Below, in pieces: positions 9,365 through 20,599 of a stretch of DNA of 64,000 bases. The notes under the pieces were generated by a model. It saw only the letters and a program-made list of their open reading frames with translations, did no database searches and had not been told where the DNA came from. The stretch comes from Daedaleopsis sinensis (Eukaryota > Basidiomycota > Agaricomycetes > Polyporales > Polyporaceae): positions 806,001 to 870,000 of the forward strand of contig CM066309.1 of the NCBI GenBank assembly GCA_033807695.1, read 5' to 3'. The translations under genes and the position numbers were made by a program. Each line of letters starts with the position of its first letter. Position 1 is the stretch's first letter.

Positions 9365-10396
9365 TCAGTCCCAATCCTGACTCGCCAGCCGCCGCTTCGG
9401 GCCACGGTACTGGCACTTCAGCGTGTGCCGCGGCATCATGTCTGGCCTGTTCGTCAAGTACCCACAGCCCTTCGGACACGCCGTGTTGCGCACGACCGAG
9501 TGCTTCGACTCGATGTGGCGCCGGAGACCCGCGAACTGGATCGTCGTCGTGCAGCGCCGCCACTGGCACCGGATCCGCCTCTGGTACTTGTCCATGGAGC
9601 CGCCCGAGCTCGCCGTCGACTCCGCCCTGCGCTTGCTCGAACACGGTTCGTCGCCTTTCAATCCGTATACGCCGTCGTCGATCTCATGTCCGTGGTGCCC
9701 GGTGCAGACACTGTGGGGATCGACGGCCATACCCTCCTCCTCCTCCTCCCTCTCCACATCGTCTTCGGCCTGGGAATCTCCGAGAGGGTCATGCACGAGC
9801 TCGATGTGCGTCCAGAGCTCTTTCGCGCTCGCGATCCGCTGCTTGCACCCGCCCCACAGGCACACGATGGCTCCCGCTCGCGACACGAGTGGCTCCGCGA
9901 CCTCTCCCTTCTGTTCCGGCGCACGGCTCCCGGCTTTCACGCCAGCGCTATGAGGTGGTGCGACTCTCCTCCCGGCCGACGCGATGGGGCGCGAAGCCCT
10001 CGCCTGGCGTGTTGGTTTGGACGCGGAAGGGATGGGGGAGGACTCGCGAGACCCGGAAGAGGATGCGGTGTAGTAAGAAGAAGCAGAGGAGGATTCGCTG
10101 GGTGATGGCGATCGGGACATGGAGGCATACCGGAACGGGTAAGGCAAAGGAGACCGAGACCGAGACTCGTCGTCGGATAAGTCGGAAGCGTCTGAGACGA
10201 GGCTGGGAGACGCTGTGAGTGACCGCCAACCCGTCAAGAACCGAACCACGTACTCGTCCACACACTCGGTGCGCGCCGCGTCGTAGTGCCACTGCTCGTT
10301 CATATCTGTCTTCTGGTAGAAATCGTGCACGCACACCAGGTACTCTCCGGGAGTAACCGTGACGGGCGGCACGAAGTTCGCTAGTGAGATCGACAT
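9365..10396 (-). CDS. C2H2 zinc-finger protein, intact copy
   Basis: A single open frame of 343 residues. The N-terminal ~65 residues form a conserved-looking block containing GEYLVCVHDFYQK and NEQWHYDAA. A Ser-rich low-complexity linker follows (about residues 65-130). Three Cys/His clusters come next: CLWGGCKQ ending HIELVH, CQWRRCTT ending HIESKH, and CPKGCGYL ending HTLKC. The spacing fits fungal C2H2 fingers, so a DNA-binding or regulatory role in the nucleus is likely, though the target is unknown. An acidic stretch between fingers 1 and 2 could be an activation region. A decayed second copy lies at 20600-21595, which makes this one the only intact member here. Confidence 0.75.
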   Translation of the reverse strand: MSISLANFVPPVTVTPGEYLVCVHDFYQKTDMNEQWHYDAARTECVDEYVVRFLTGWRSLTASPSLVSDASDLSDDESRSRSPLPYPFRYASMSRSPSPSESSSASSYYTASSSGSRESSPIPSASKPTRQARASRPIASAGRRVAPPHSAGVKAGSRAPEQKGEVAEPLVSRAGAIVCLWGGCKQRIASAKELWTHIELVHDPLGDSQAEDDVEREEEEEGMAVDPHSVCTGHHGHEIDDGVYGLKGDEPCSSKRRAESTASSGGSMDKYQRRIRCQWRRCTTTIQFAGLRRHIESKHSVVRNTACPKGCGYLTNRPDMMPRHTLKCQYRGPKRRLASQDWD

Positions 10397-10895
10397 CGTC
10401 TCGCGTGGGGTTGCGACAGGATCAGTCTAGTTCGGGCGAGCGCACGGCGGCGGGGAGGATGTACGGCGGGAGATAGGTGCGCACACACGTCCTCGTTGCC
10501 GACTCTTATGCATCTCTGCACAAAACGACAACTTTGATAAGAGCCACACCGTCGACAAAGGACGCGGCTTTGACTTTGGTGAGTGGCGTGGCTTTGTAGT
10601 GAAGCGCATTGTGGCCCGCCGCTTTGCTTTGCATTGGACACAATTGAGATTGAGCTATCCTCATTCGACTCATTCACTATTGATGAGGCGGTGACGCTGT
10701 AGAATCATACATCCTTGAAGACTGAAGTATAGATACAGAGCTGACGTGCGCGGACTGCGCTGTCTGTCGACCCGCCTCCGGGTATGTACAACTAGTAAAC
10801 ATCTCGGTCTTCTGAAAGCTTTGGAAGCTAACACAAATACAGATTAACCACGCCGAATCCACATGTACAAGCGAATACATCACGCGTACTATGCT
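10397..10895. other. Upstream region of the C2H2 gene
   Basis: No gene assigned. The block is shared in diverged form with 21600-22010 upstream of the second C2H2 copy, showing that the duplication covers the intergenic DNA too. Confidence 0.4.
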
Positions 10896-11003
10896 CTAGT
10901 GGCCATGAGTATTCGTCCTACGGTGCGCACTTCGCTCTTGAGCAGGAGTAGCCGAGGCGGTCTTGCTCACCGGCTTGCCAGTGTCAACCATCGTCGAATT
11001 CTG

Positions 11004-11035
<32 letters not shown>

Positions 11036-11463
11036 TCTTCACGTCCAGGATGGCCAAAATGCACACGATCGGGATCGTCTTCTCCGTATCAGTACCTCGC
11101 TGCAATTGGCGCAGCGGCCTGCCAGCGCACACATCCGAGTTCGAAGTCATCAGATACACCCCAAGGAGACTCGGAGGGTGAGGCTATGACTCACTCGCCC
11201 CAGTACCCCAGTGCTCTTCGCATCTTCTCACAACCCACCGACCGCTGCAGCCATTCGATGTCGTCCTTTGTGAGACGGGATCCCGGCGGATACACTGAGA
11301 GAGCTCGCCGCAGCTCCGCGACTCCGTCCGCTTCAGGTCGGTCATGCCGCGAGCCCGGGGGTCCGGGATCTATCATGCGCGGATCTATGTGCGTAGCACT
11401 GTATGTCGAACATATGGCCATACGAGTAAGTGCAGAGACGTCATGGGTGCATTCGGGACTCAC
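10896..11463 (-). CDS. Unidentified spliced gene, copy I (two exons recognised)
   Basis: I do not recognise the product. Two minus-strand exons are supported by comparison with 21834-22589. Exon a ends at 11195 with frame ...KMRRALGYWGE and a GTGAGT donor. Exon b starts at 11118 after CTGGCAG and reads ...TEKTIPIVCILA... to a stop at 10896. In both copies the intron joins the frames at the same phase. A further upstream exon ending near 11462 (frame ...LPRIQTLLRVF) is likely but could not be joined with confidence. Exon b contains a GCCGTC repeat that changes length between copies. The gene sits directly upstream of the C2H2 gene in both units. Confidence 0.35.
11005..11034. repeat. Hexanucleotide repeat (GCCGTC)x5
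   Basis: Five perfect tandem GCCGTC units inside exon b of the unidentified gene; on the coding strand they give alternating Thr-Ala. The second copy has a much shorter version near 22145. Confidence 0.9.
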
Positions 11464-11949
11464 GAAGACTCTGAGTAACGTCTGTATTCTGGGGAGAACG
11501 GCATCTTTACGCGGGGGAGACTACCGGTATCGCGAAGTGAGGGGAGTGGGCAGCTGTAGTAGCGGATGGCGGGTTCGAGGTGCTCAAGTCGCTCAAGCTG
11601 AGTGTCTTTTATATGAGGCGACATGGGTGGCATTACAAAGGTCATGGCGTACCATCATGGTCGAACGCGGGACCTTTGCCCGTCATAGCACTGATAACCT
11701 GATTGGTGGTTCGAGTCGGGGGCGACAACATCCATGGGCCTGGTACATCGGACTTTCAGGAATACAACGCTCTCTTTGGACCTGTCTTGACGTAGGCCTC
11801 CGATGACGCATACCCCTCGCGACAATCCTACATACATATGAACCTTGTTTAGCTCGGCACACAATGCTCTCCGAATCCTGATGTAGGAACCTCACGTACA
11901 AGGGCGAGTCCTACAAAGGGCCTCCTAGACTCGCGTTTTTGCACGTCTT
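11464..11949. other. Region between the unidentified gene and the ICMT relic
   Basis: Contains a probable further exon of the unidentified minus-strand gene (about 11462-11510). Otherwise I see nothing that can be supported. Confidence 0.3.
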
Positions 11950-12342
11950 GTTCTTCAAACGTACGGAACTTGGCGCGCTCGAAAAGGGTGCGGCTGTGCG
12001 TCACGCCGTTCGGCGGGGGCGGCGGGGCCGGGGGGACAGAGCGCGCGGTGGACGGCGTAGGCGGTCGCAAGGAGCGCGAGGAATTCGAGGAGCGGGAGGA
12101 GGAGGGCATCGTCGAGTGTGGCGCGCCCGGGCCAGCGGAAGTAGAACGCGGCGCACATGGCTGGCAGCAAGGGGGAGCAGTTATGGAGGACGAGTAGGTA
12201 TATGGTGTGGGGGAAGTGGGGGCAGGGACGGAGGGAAGTATATATCAGCATTCTACTGGGCGCACGGACGGAGGCTTCTCGAGTGGCTCTGGAGGAGATC
12301 TGAGTCGTTGTCGACCCGAAAGACGTGGAAGTCCTCATCTCT
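11950..12342 (-). pseudogene. Isoprenylcysteine carboxyl methyltransferase-like relic I (first exon)
   Basis: The minus-strand frame reads MCAAFYF, then LDDALLLPLLEFLALLATA, a hydrophobic N-terminal helix matching the first exon of the copy at 31631-32083. After a run of C the frame is lost relative to the 32 kb copy by a two-base difference and reappears as THSRTLFERAKF. The later exons with the methyltransferase core are missing. The parent family methylates the C-terminal prenylcysteine of prenylated proteins in the endoplasmic reticulum. The identification rests on the other copies, which contain the core and the C-terminal signature. Confidence 0.5.
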
Positions 12343-13969
12343 CAGGACATGAGGGGCGGGAGGCGACCTCTGAAAGCGTAATCACGATCGAATGCAAGAA
12401 TAGAAAAGGATGAGACGTACATGAGCTGAGGAACTTCCTGGCATCCCTGTAAGTTGGTTCAAGTTGAACAGACGGGTCGCGGATGATTGGAACTACTGAC
12501 TTTTGCTGTGAGTCGGATAGCTGTACGCGCTGGAGCAGTAGTAATTATCGCCTGGCATCTGGACCATTCTATGAGGTCGAACAGCGCAGACGGTACAGGC
12601 GACGGTGGGGCAAAGCGTTGAACTTGACTTGAGTGGACTCTTGAGCGCCAAACCCGACTCCTTTTCCCACGTGACCCATCGGAAGCACTGGCCGCACTCC
12701 CGAGTCCCGAGTCCCGAACGGCAACCGTCACGACCTTGAACTTTGCTCTCGCCCTCCTCGTCGACGTGTCAACAGTACCCCCTTCTGCTGTCCTCTGAGT
12801 CTAGGCTCTACTTCTATCTGGTACTAGCGCACTCTCTGTAGCATCAGCTCTGGGAGCTTAACCGGATGGGATTGCGGACTAACAGCTGCGACCATCGAGG
12901 TGAGTTTTCCATCTGCGACATTCTACCTCAGTCCAGGTCCGAGTCACAGTGGGATTTGTATCCGTCTCTTGGGATGGCTGCCCGAACCACCGCTCGTGAA
13001 CTCGGTGATTGAGAGAGCGTATCCGAGGCCTAGAGCACAGTCCGGTGCTTCTGGGTCGATCCGGGTATCCTTTTCCAAACTGTGTGTACTTTGCGTTATA
13101 TGTTGCTATCGACTCTTGTGTCTCCTTGTAAAACCTCGCTACATCTATCCAGATCTGAGCAGTCCTCCTGGTTCTGCTTTTAAGCTTTCCGTCTGACTTG
13201 CACGCGCTCATTCCCGAATCCCAGGAGGGAGCGTGCTAGTTGCGCCGCCCATGCTGCATCCTTGCGCCTACTCGCCGCTCTCAAGACATCCTTGTGGCGC
13301 AAGTTTCAATGTGGCGCGCTCAATGCGCGACTTATCATGGCAGAGGATATCCGGATATCCATCTTGTGTGGCCCACGGAAGCTACTGAGTGAAGGAGTGA
13401 AGCACATGTGCTCCATGCCCTTGTCATCGAGTACCACTGCGGCTGTGGACCTCCTGGTTTGCGGCACAGTGGTACTCGACGCTAAGGTATCGCGAGTCGA
13501 GTTATAACTACACTGGCAGCTACTTGGTGTTTGATTATGCGTCCCTCTACTGCCTCGTTGATTGAACTTGGTATGCAAGAGAGCATACATTACATGGTCG
13601 CAAACTGTTCCGGTCAGCCGCAAACTGTTCCGGTCAGCACCGTGACGACCTTCGGTCTGTCGCACTTTCTAGGGATTGTTAACATGTATTCTTCTTCACC
13701 ACACTCTCGTCGTGTCGCGATCTTGGTTAGCACCACATACACCGTCGCGCGAGCTCTCCCAAAAGAGTTCGTGAGCTCCGAACACGAACTCGCAGAACCC
13801 TCCATCTGGGCTGCTTCTATCTGCGTAAACATCCATCTTTGCGAGTTTGATAATCGGGACTGACATGACATCACTGTCCCCGTTCAGCCTCGACTCGGAG
13901 CATGTGCACGGCGCTACTGCTATGGCGACACTGACCCCGAGCCCCGTATGGCCTATGCACGCAGCAGCA
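12343..13969. other. Decayed intergenic block of the array
   Basis: 12400-13200 matches 32330-33000, including a CACGTG site (about 12668). 13200-13420 matches 33100-33260. A 20-base tandem doublet lies near 13602-13640. 13690-13970 matches 25050-25300. No gene frame survives consistently between copies. Confidence 0.5.
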
Positions 13970-14563
13970 ATGTCTAGCTCACTGGTCTCACCACGTAAGT
14001 CCTCCTTCACACCAGATATTGTCGTCCTTCCATCTCACACAGCCATCAGCTACAAACAGTCCTTTCGAATCACAGTCTTTCGTGATAGATGCAGGGCGTC
14101 CGATCCGCGCCCGATACCCGTGGTTCCAAAAAGCTTCTCTGACCATTTCTTGCTGCGCGATATCGTCACCCTCGTCATCTTCGTCGTCTACTTCTTCGCT
14201 TGTGGGTGGCACTTCCGCCGCGAGTATCTTTCTCCCACCACGTTCACATATCTCAGTTTCTCACTGACATCCGCAAACAGCAGCCCTCCCAGTCCTTCTT
14301 CTTCGACGCCAAAGGCCTGGTGGCGGCGGCGGCGCCCTGTCCGCCCCTCGCCGCGATCTCCGAAGACCCCCGCCGAAGTCCGTGTACCCGTCCTCGTTCA
14401 GCCCGCTCTCTCCGCTCCCGTGCTACTCGCCCGCACGATCTCCCTCTACCCCGACAGCCCCGAGCGCTCTGTCTTCAGCGCGTTCTCGAAGCAGCCGAGC
14501 TCGGTACACCCGCTCGAGCAGCAGTCCAGCTTCCTGTCTCTGCGTGGGTCGATCGAGGGCTGA
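13970..14563 (+). pseudogene. Small single-helix membrane protein, copy I, frameshifted
   Basis: Unknown family seen in three copies. A short first exon MSSSLVSP (13970-13994) is followed by an intron ending CCATCAG. The next exon holds one membrane helix, RDIVTLVIFVVYFFACGW, then the basic stretch HFRREYLSP. After a second short intron the tail reads QPSQSFFFDAKG and, in a shifted frame, FSKQPSSVHPLEQQSSF to a stop. The tail frame agrees with the copy at 33348 only if a frameshift is allowed, and the first exon also joins out of frame, so this copy looks broken. The conserved Ser-rich tail suggests a cytosolic regulatory region. No function is proposed. Confidence 0.45.
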
Positions 14564-15520
14564 GCCTGGATATCCGCCGATGTGTTCCCGTATGCTTCTC
14601 CGCAAAAGATAGGACCTCATGCGCCGTGCTGCTTGTACTACGTGTTGTCGCTGCAGCCCTCCATTTGACAAGGCGATGCGCCCTCCCTCCTCTGTAACCG
14701 TACGTGCACGTGTATTGTTCCTCGGAAATGTTCGAACTAGCTATGTCGTGAGAGCTCCATGCAATGCACTACCATTAGATCCACAAGCGAGTGCAGTGTT
14801 GACCTAATCTGAGAGACGAGGTCGGAGCCAAGGGAACGCACATGCACGCCATAGACTCCTTGAGCCGCAGCAAGTGAGTCTGAACACATCCTCAATTTCA
14901 TCTGTCATCGAGTTGACAATGTTCACCGTTCTTAGAAAGACAATCCCTCCGAGTCCGCAACCATTTATCCTATCGACGTCGAGAATACATGATCTATTTT
15001 TACAGCTGCCAGGTATCTGTCAACAGTGTGGGCTGTACCGGTCACATTGACAAGATATAGGCTCCAATCTGACACAGCACGACACCCGAGGCGGCGTAAC
15101 TTGAAGGTCATTATCAGCCGTAGTGGCAGCTTGTCCAATCCCGAGAAGTGGATATCACACCTGCGAAGACGAAGTTGAGGCACACCAACATTGTAGGACT
15201 ATCAATCACCATTGTCCATTGCTTCGAATGGCCCTGCAATTGAATGTCTTCCGGCTAGCAATTCCCCGGAACCTCATTCGAGGCTCACACACGTACGTGC
15301 CCGTGTACTACGACTCGAACTTGCATCATGATCTGGGGGCCAATGTCTCGTATGTGTACGAATTCATATCATACAGCATTCAATAGTGTGCCTCCTGTCG
15401 ACTGGACGGATGAGCAGAAACCTACTAGGCACGATCTCATCTTCGAAGGATCTATACACCCAGTTGAGTCGATCTGTGACAGCTGACGGTATCGGATGCA
15501 ATCAGGTCGCAGTCATGGAG
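14564..15520. other. Upstream region of DUF6533 gene 1
   Basis: No gene seen. A conserved block around 14880-15060 recurs at 26180-26350, 34110-34300 and more weakly 42190-42250, each time ahead of a DUF6533 gene. 15390-15520 leads into the promoter. Confidence 0.5.
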
Positions 15521-15521
15521 G

Positions 15522-15527
15522 TATAAG
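15522..15527 (+). promoter_or_regulatory. TATA box of DUF6533 gene 1
   Basis: GTATAAGAGTATGACAGC lies about 60 bases ahead of the ATG. The same motif stands at nearly the same distance ahead of all four gene copies, so it is the likely core promoter. Confidence 0.65.
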
Positions 15528-15580
15528 AGTATGACAGCTACATACTACTCGGGCAGTCCCCCATCTATATATCACTCGAC

Positions 15581-17421
15581 ATGTCATTGGACGACAAAAC
15601 TGTTGAGATCATTGCCCGCTTCGCAATCATGTAAGTCTATTGTAGATTGTAGCTGGAAATTTTCATATGGGCTCATCTGAACCTTCCCCTTCAGCCAAAC
15701 AGGCCACTTTGTCAATATCGCCGCCATAAGTAGTACTTGCAAGCATGTCTCATCTGTAACACACTATCTCAGACCAAGTTTTCCTTCAGCATTTTTCGCA
15801 TACGACTTTGCAACCACGCTCGACCGCGAAGTCAGATACTTCTGGGGGCGCAGATTCTCAATTCCATCGATGTTACTCCTATCCATTAGGTATATCTATC
15901 TGCTGCAGGGGCTTCTAACCATTCTGATCAATGTTCTGCGCTCAAACGAGGTAGTAGTACTCTTGCTACCACAATAGTATCCTCGGTGAACTGATAAGTT
16001 GCTGTTACAGGGGTAAGTGAGCCTTCTAATCTCGCCCGATCGACAATTGCCCAACTTAACTAAGGTGCCAGGTCGTTAATTGGATAGTTGCAGCCGTTGA
16101 ATTCTGCTTATACTTCCTCTTGGCCGGTGAATTTGTGGACAGCAGCATTGTCTTTCATTTACAGTGACTAACCACTGTGCTTCTTCTTGCAGTATTTTCG
16201 GGAGCAAGAGCATATGCTCTGTCTAAATCCTGGACGGTTGCCGGACTGGTCACTCTCCTTTCACTAGCACCATTTTGTGTAAACTGGGTACGTGCAGCTC
16301 GCTTATGATAGGCAGTGTGACATGATTAAATGTTTTGTGTTATATTAGATCCGTTGGGCACTCTTTCAGACACCGACACTCGATCCAATCTTTGGGTGTG
16401 TGGTCAATGACTTCACCACCAGGGAAGGTAACATCAGGTAAGAGCTAACATTGTGCAACTTCTATAGCCCATGCTCACTGTCATTCTCGCTGCTTAGATG
16501 CAAGTTTTCATTTCTAGTTTTCTTTACACAGAGTCTGACACAACATTCGGCAGTCGTTGCCTGTTCAAGGTTATCTTTGATCATCACAGACGTTCTTCTT
16601 GTGACCATCACTTGGTCCAAATTAGGGGGAGAAACGAAGAAAGTCAGGCTTCCCTTTGTTAAGCGTGGCAGCACCAGCTTCTCAGACATAATGGTGGAAA
16701 ATGGTACGTGTGCTATTTGTTTGAGATAATGTACATACTAAGACTTCTTCTATAAGGGATACTCTATTTTGTGTGAGTTCACTTTCGTCACGACTACCCC
16801 GAATGGAGAGTTTGTCTGATGAACATCGATGAACCTTGGTGCTTATCTGAATAGCACAATATTTGTGCTAAATTCATTACATCTCATCTTCTCAGCAACT
16901 TCAGTGAGTAGTGCAGTGATTATGTCAATGATGTGTCTGACATTGCGAACAGATATTTGTCGACAATGGCGGATTTGGAGCAAGCTCGCTTACTAGATTC
17001 ACCGACCCGTAGGTCATCGCACTCCATCAACATAGTACTCCTGCAGAATTTACTCACTTCTGCTAATCATAGCCTCACCGCAATTCTCGTATATCGCTTC
17101 ATCCTCGACCTGCAAGAAGCAAACGAACACAACGTCAGGGTCGGCTCAGACGACCCGGAGCTGCAGATGTCTCAGACGAGCTCGCAAAGCTCGCTCAGTT
17201 TCGTGGACCGAGCAATCGGGTCACTTGGGTCGACCATTCACCGCCGCACCGCTCCCGCACGCGACGAATGGGACGAAGACATTCTGGACGAAAGCGAAGG
17301 CTCTCACTCCGGTGAAGTGGCTGATGAAGCGATTCCGCTGGACGACTTGGTGGTCCAGCCCGAGTCGCACTCGGAGATCCAGGAGGTCCTCCGTGACGAG
17401 CCGCTCGCACAGGCCGTGTGA
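15581..17421 (+). CDS. DUF6533-type seven-helix membrane protein, copy 1
   Basis: Twelve exons: 15581-15630, 15695-15729, 15790-15950, 16011-16012, 16065-16126, 16193-16287, 16349-16437, 16534-16703, 16757-16772, 16855-16903, 16953-17008, 17073-17421; 377 residues, all phases consistent. The DUF6533 signature is in exon 3: FFAYDFATTLDREVRYFW. Six more hydrophobic segments follow, including AGLVTLLSLAPFCVNW and LSLIITDVLLVTITW, then a hydrophilic C-terminal tail of about 100 residues rich in Ser, Asp and Glu (GSDDPELQMSQTSSQSS, GSLGSTIHRR). The family is expanded in basidiomycetes and has no established function; the fold suggests a receptor- or sensor-like plasma membrane protein. Exon 4 would be only two bases. 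Without it the frame could be kept only by a longer intron ending GCCAG at 16071, which drops three residues. Confidence 0.75.
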
Positions 17422-17735
17422 TGTGGCTGGCAAGGCTGTCGGACGAGGATGCGGGTAGTGGGAAGAGGGGGACAGGGTGTTTGTGACACGGTATCGAGTC
17501 CGCAGGCCGGGCTAGTTCTGACTCGGTTGTCTGCTTGTTCTTGTTCTTCTTGAATTTCCTCTTGATTCTCGGTCACACCTCCACACCCTACTAGACGGAG
17601 GCGTCGACATATTTATATGATCTGGTGGTTGCTTTCGACTCAAATGTTTTCCTGTTACCTTTCTCCTTCCAGTTCCTGTTGATTTGTATTCTCGCTCGCA
17701 CTCCATACCTACCAGATGGGGTCGTGAAATATTAT
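17422..17735. repeat. 3'-flank repeat pair after DUF6533 gene 1
   Basis: Two tandem degenerate units of about 100 bases (around 17510-17600 and 17625-17740) share a GGTTGCTT..CGACTCAAATG core, a CTCGCTC..CTCCATACC stretch and an end near ATTTATATGAT. The same pair follows genes 2 and 3, a single unit follows gene 4, and a solo copy sits near 48160-48290. Confidence 0.55.
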
Positions 17736-18170
17736 TTATATGATGTGTTGTCGTGCTACTACTACTGCGGCCACCGCTGCAGCCACTCGGCTGGGGTCTT
17801 CGACTTCAAGATGCGAACACTCGGTCATACCGGGCCTGAAGCCAGGACCGCAATCCAGCCAACCTGCCAAGCTCTCTGAGTACTCGCTCAGCCTCCCCAT
17901 GCTGCTGAAACACAGCAGCACCTTCATGTCCGGGTCAGCGTGGAAAGTCAAAGCACAGAGGGTCTTGCTGAGTATGCGTGCCTCTCGCCTTAGCACACCG
18001 GCGCATCTTCAAAGTTCGTGCATCCGCGCGGCGGTGTACCACCGCTCATACTCGAACAGCGAAGAGACCCAGGAGTCCATTGCTGTGCGACTCTCGACTC
18101 AGCCGCAACCCGGTGACAAATGCCAAGTGCACGGGGCCGCGTGTACTAGGCCATAGGCTGCCATAGGAGC
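17736..18170 (-). pseudogene. Unidentified minus-strand gene relic with FEY..WYTAA motif, copy I
   Basis: A minus-strand exon reads TAMDSWVSSLFEYERWYTAA and is then frameshifted by one extra base relative to the copy near 36.9 kb. A following frame holds KTLCALTFHADPDMKVLL and ends VEDPSRVAAAVAAVVVARQH before a stop near 17736. The same pieces recur at 36650-36990 and the first piece at 29270-29400. The product is unknown. The position directly 3' of each DUF6533 gene, in convergent orientation, is constant. Confidence 0.4.
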
Positions 18171-19418
18171 CTGCGATCGACGACGCGCTGGCTGCGGTAC
18201 AGCTTGAAGGGTCGACCGTGAACGAGGTTTGCATTGTCGCCTACTACTACATGCACCGCACAGTCAAGAGTATGGGAGTCACCGACCAGCGTTGGCAGCC
18301 GCACTCGACCGAGCCTTTGACAATTAACTCAGACAGTCATGCGATCCAGATCCCGAGACACACAGACAGCCAGACACAGAGGAGTCCGAAGCTGTAGTAT
18401 GCATGGAAAACACCGTGTCATTCGGACTTGCGGAGGTCGTCGGCGGATGCGAGCGCCGAGCGAACGTGCTGCCAATCCGCACACTCTCTCGGGCCAGCTG
18501 GCTGAGGACGGAGCCCGAGCAGCTGCGGCCGCTCGCTTCGTAGTCTGGGAGAACGGGGGTTATGCGAGCCCCTGGCATTGGCGGCGGTAGCCGCAGTATC
18601 ATGGGCATGTCAGGCGCGGTCCGGGGCGTCTACCGGAGCTGCGGTCAGGTAGTAGAACAGCGAGCCCGCGCCGTGTGCGACATCGGGTCGTGCATCCTCG
18701 GAGGGGGCGCACCGTCAGGTCGAGTTAGAAGGTGTTCACGTTCGTGTTGCCGAGGTTCGATAGGAGGGTCGATGCGTGAGGTGCGAACGAGCGAAGTCGT
18801 TTCGGAAGATAGTCCCTTATCGAGAAGAAATGTTAGTTGTCGTTCACGCAAGCGTGAGCGAGGATGTAGTCTGTGATTAGTAGCTTGGTATCCGAAGACG
18901 GCCCCCGATGGAGGATGAGCAGTATCCCGGAGACTGAACGGTAAGCGTAAGCGATTACAGATAGCAATATATGTACTCACTGCATCACGAAGTTGTCTGG
19001 CTAGTCATGATTACAACCCTGAGCCTTGAGGAGGTTCGAAGAGGAGCGATAGCCGCCAACCCCGTCGCGCCGAGCAGGCCTACCACCTGGGCGTGCAACA
19101 TCTGCACGCAGCCCTTCCTTCATGTCGTACAGACCGTAGACACCACCGCACGCGTATACGCGTAGGCGCGGAGTGCGTCCGTTCTCGCTCTCGACCGCGA
19201 CAAGTGCTGTCTCCGGGAGCACTAGTACTTCCCCAGTTTAGCTCGTCATGCCGTCCTGACGCGTCCACACTCGCGTTACACGCACCGACTTTGATATCGA
19301 TGCAAACTGCTCAATGTCGCACTCAGTCCGCGGCGTCCCCGGCCGCAGGGTATCCTCCTCATGATCGAGAGCATACCTCAAGCATCATGCATCAGGACTC
19401 ATACCGCGTACCCGAAGT
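18171..19418. other. Decayed array DNA
   Basis: 18170-18480 matches 37080-37330 and 19230-19370 matches 38110-38230. These show that the stretch belongs to a duplicated unit, but no frame is shared well enough to call a gene. Confidence 0.4.
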
Positions 19419-19483
19419 GTGCTTATAGTACGCACAAGGCTACGAGCCACTGCGCCGACTGGCCTTGTGTGTACTATAAGCAC
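19419..19483. repeat. Long near-perfect hairpin
   Basis: Two 22-base arms (19419-19440 starting GTGCTTATAGTA, and 19462-19483 ending TACTATAAGCAC) are inverted complements with a single mismatch, around a 21-base loop. It lies in non-coding array DNA and is not obviously kept in the matching region near 38.3 kb. Confidence 0.7.
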
Positions 19484-19514
19484 TTGCATGGTGTCAGCTG
19501 TCCACAGCCTAGAG

Positions 19515-20251
19515 TCATGCGTGCCGAAGCCAAAGTCCGACGTACATGTGCAAGTTTTTCCAAGCTATCTCCTCATCTCCCCCCGGGAGGAGCAGCGCAT
19601 CCCCCGGCGCGAGCCACACAGCCGCAAACCAGCACCCTGGCGCGAGCACCGCGAGGGACGTGTTGCTGTTGTCGTTGGTCGCGGTGGTAGCAGTGGAGCA
19701 AGAGGAGGGAAGGAAGCGGGCCGCAAGCCGCGGGCGGGTGTATACGTTCGGAGCGGCGAGATCGAGGGCGTGCGCGAGCTCGACGGCGCATGTCACCACC
19801 TGCACGTACGGGGACGGGGGAGGAAGCTGAGGAGCAGGTCAGCACGCGAGGTCTCGCTCGTGGGCGATGGCAGGTATGGGCAGACGGAAGACGCGCGCGA
19901 CGGTTGAGAGAACGCGAGAAGCCCGAGCTGTGAACGACGCAGATGCCGGAGCAAGTAGCGAGAGATCGAATGAGGGGGCATGTCGCGCATGGGGAGAGAG
20001 GGTGACTGCGGGAGAGAGAGGGAGGGGGCACGTAGAACTTGGGACTGACCTTGCTGCAGAACGTGACATGGCGGATGGCGCACTCGAAGAACTGGGAGCG
20101 GTCGTGGATGGGTGTCGCATTCTTCGGCGGGGGCGGCGGGGCGGAGTGCGAGAGCAAGTGGTACCTGGATGGCGAGGGCGGTCGCGAGGAGGGCGAGGAT
20201 GTCGAGGAGCGGGAGGGAGAGCGCCGCGACTAGCGCTGAGCAAACAAACAC
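19515..20251 (-). pseudogene. Isoprenylcysteine carboxyl methyltransferase-like relic II
   Basis: Exon 1 (about 20066-20251) reads LLDILALLATALAI, then a four-base CAGG insertion relative to the 32 kb copy shifts the frame before SQFFECAIRHVTFCSK and a GTCAGT donor. Exon 2 starts after GTACGTGCAG near 19806 with VVTCAVELAHAL. The core region expected further on is not recognisable. The minus-strand order and splice sites agree with the relics at 24.9, 38.7 and 45.7 kb. Confidence 0.5.
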
Positions 20252-20599
20252 CTATTTGACCAAACACAGTCAAATCGACGAGACAACAGCGCTTAGCACG
20301 CTCTCACTAGCACCATCGTGACTGCCTGCCTATTCACGGTTTGTCTTTTTTGTGCCGGCGAGAGCTTTACTGACGACTAATCTTCAGGTATAAGCACTCC
20401 TACTACATACTAATTCAGCATCAAGCGCAAAAGCCTACGAGAGAATCCCTTTCACGGGCTGTGACCGGTAACTCCGAGTCAGGTTCTTTAAATGCACGCG
20501 GCAAGAACCAAGTTGCGACCTGAACGCGTGCAGGTAAATTAAGCTACGACCCGAGAAGAAACGAACTAACTATTTCTACTACCAGCGCGCGTAACACAG
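20252..20599. other. Spacer before the second C2H2 copy
   Basis: No gene seen. Its right end matches the 3' flank of the intact C2H2 gene near 9310-9364. Confidence 0.4.

Noticed and set aside
11660..11735. GGTTCGAGTC resembling a tRNA B box
   Set aside because: The bases around it cannot form a T stem or an acceptor stem, and no A box fits at the right distance.
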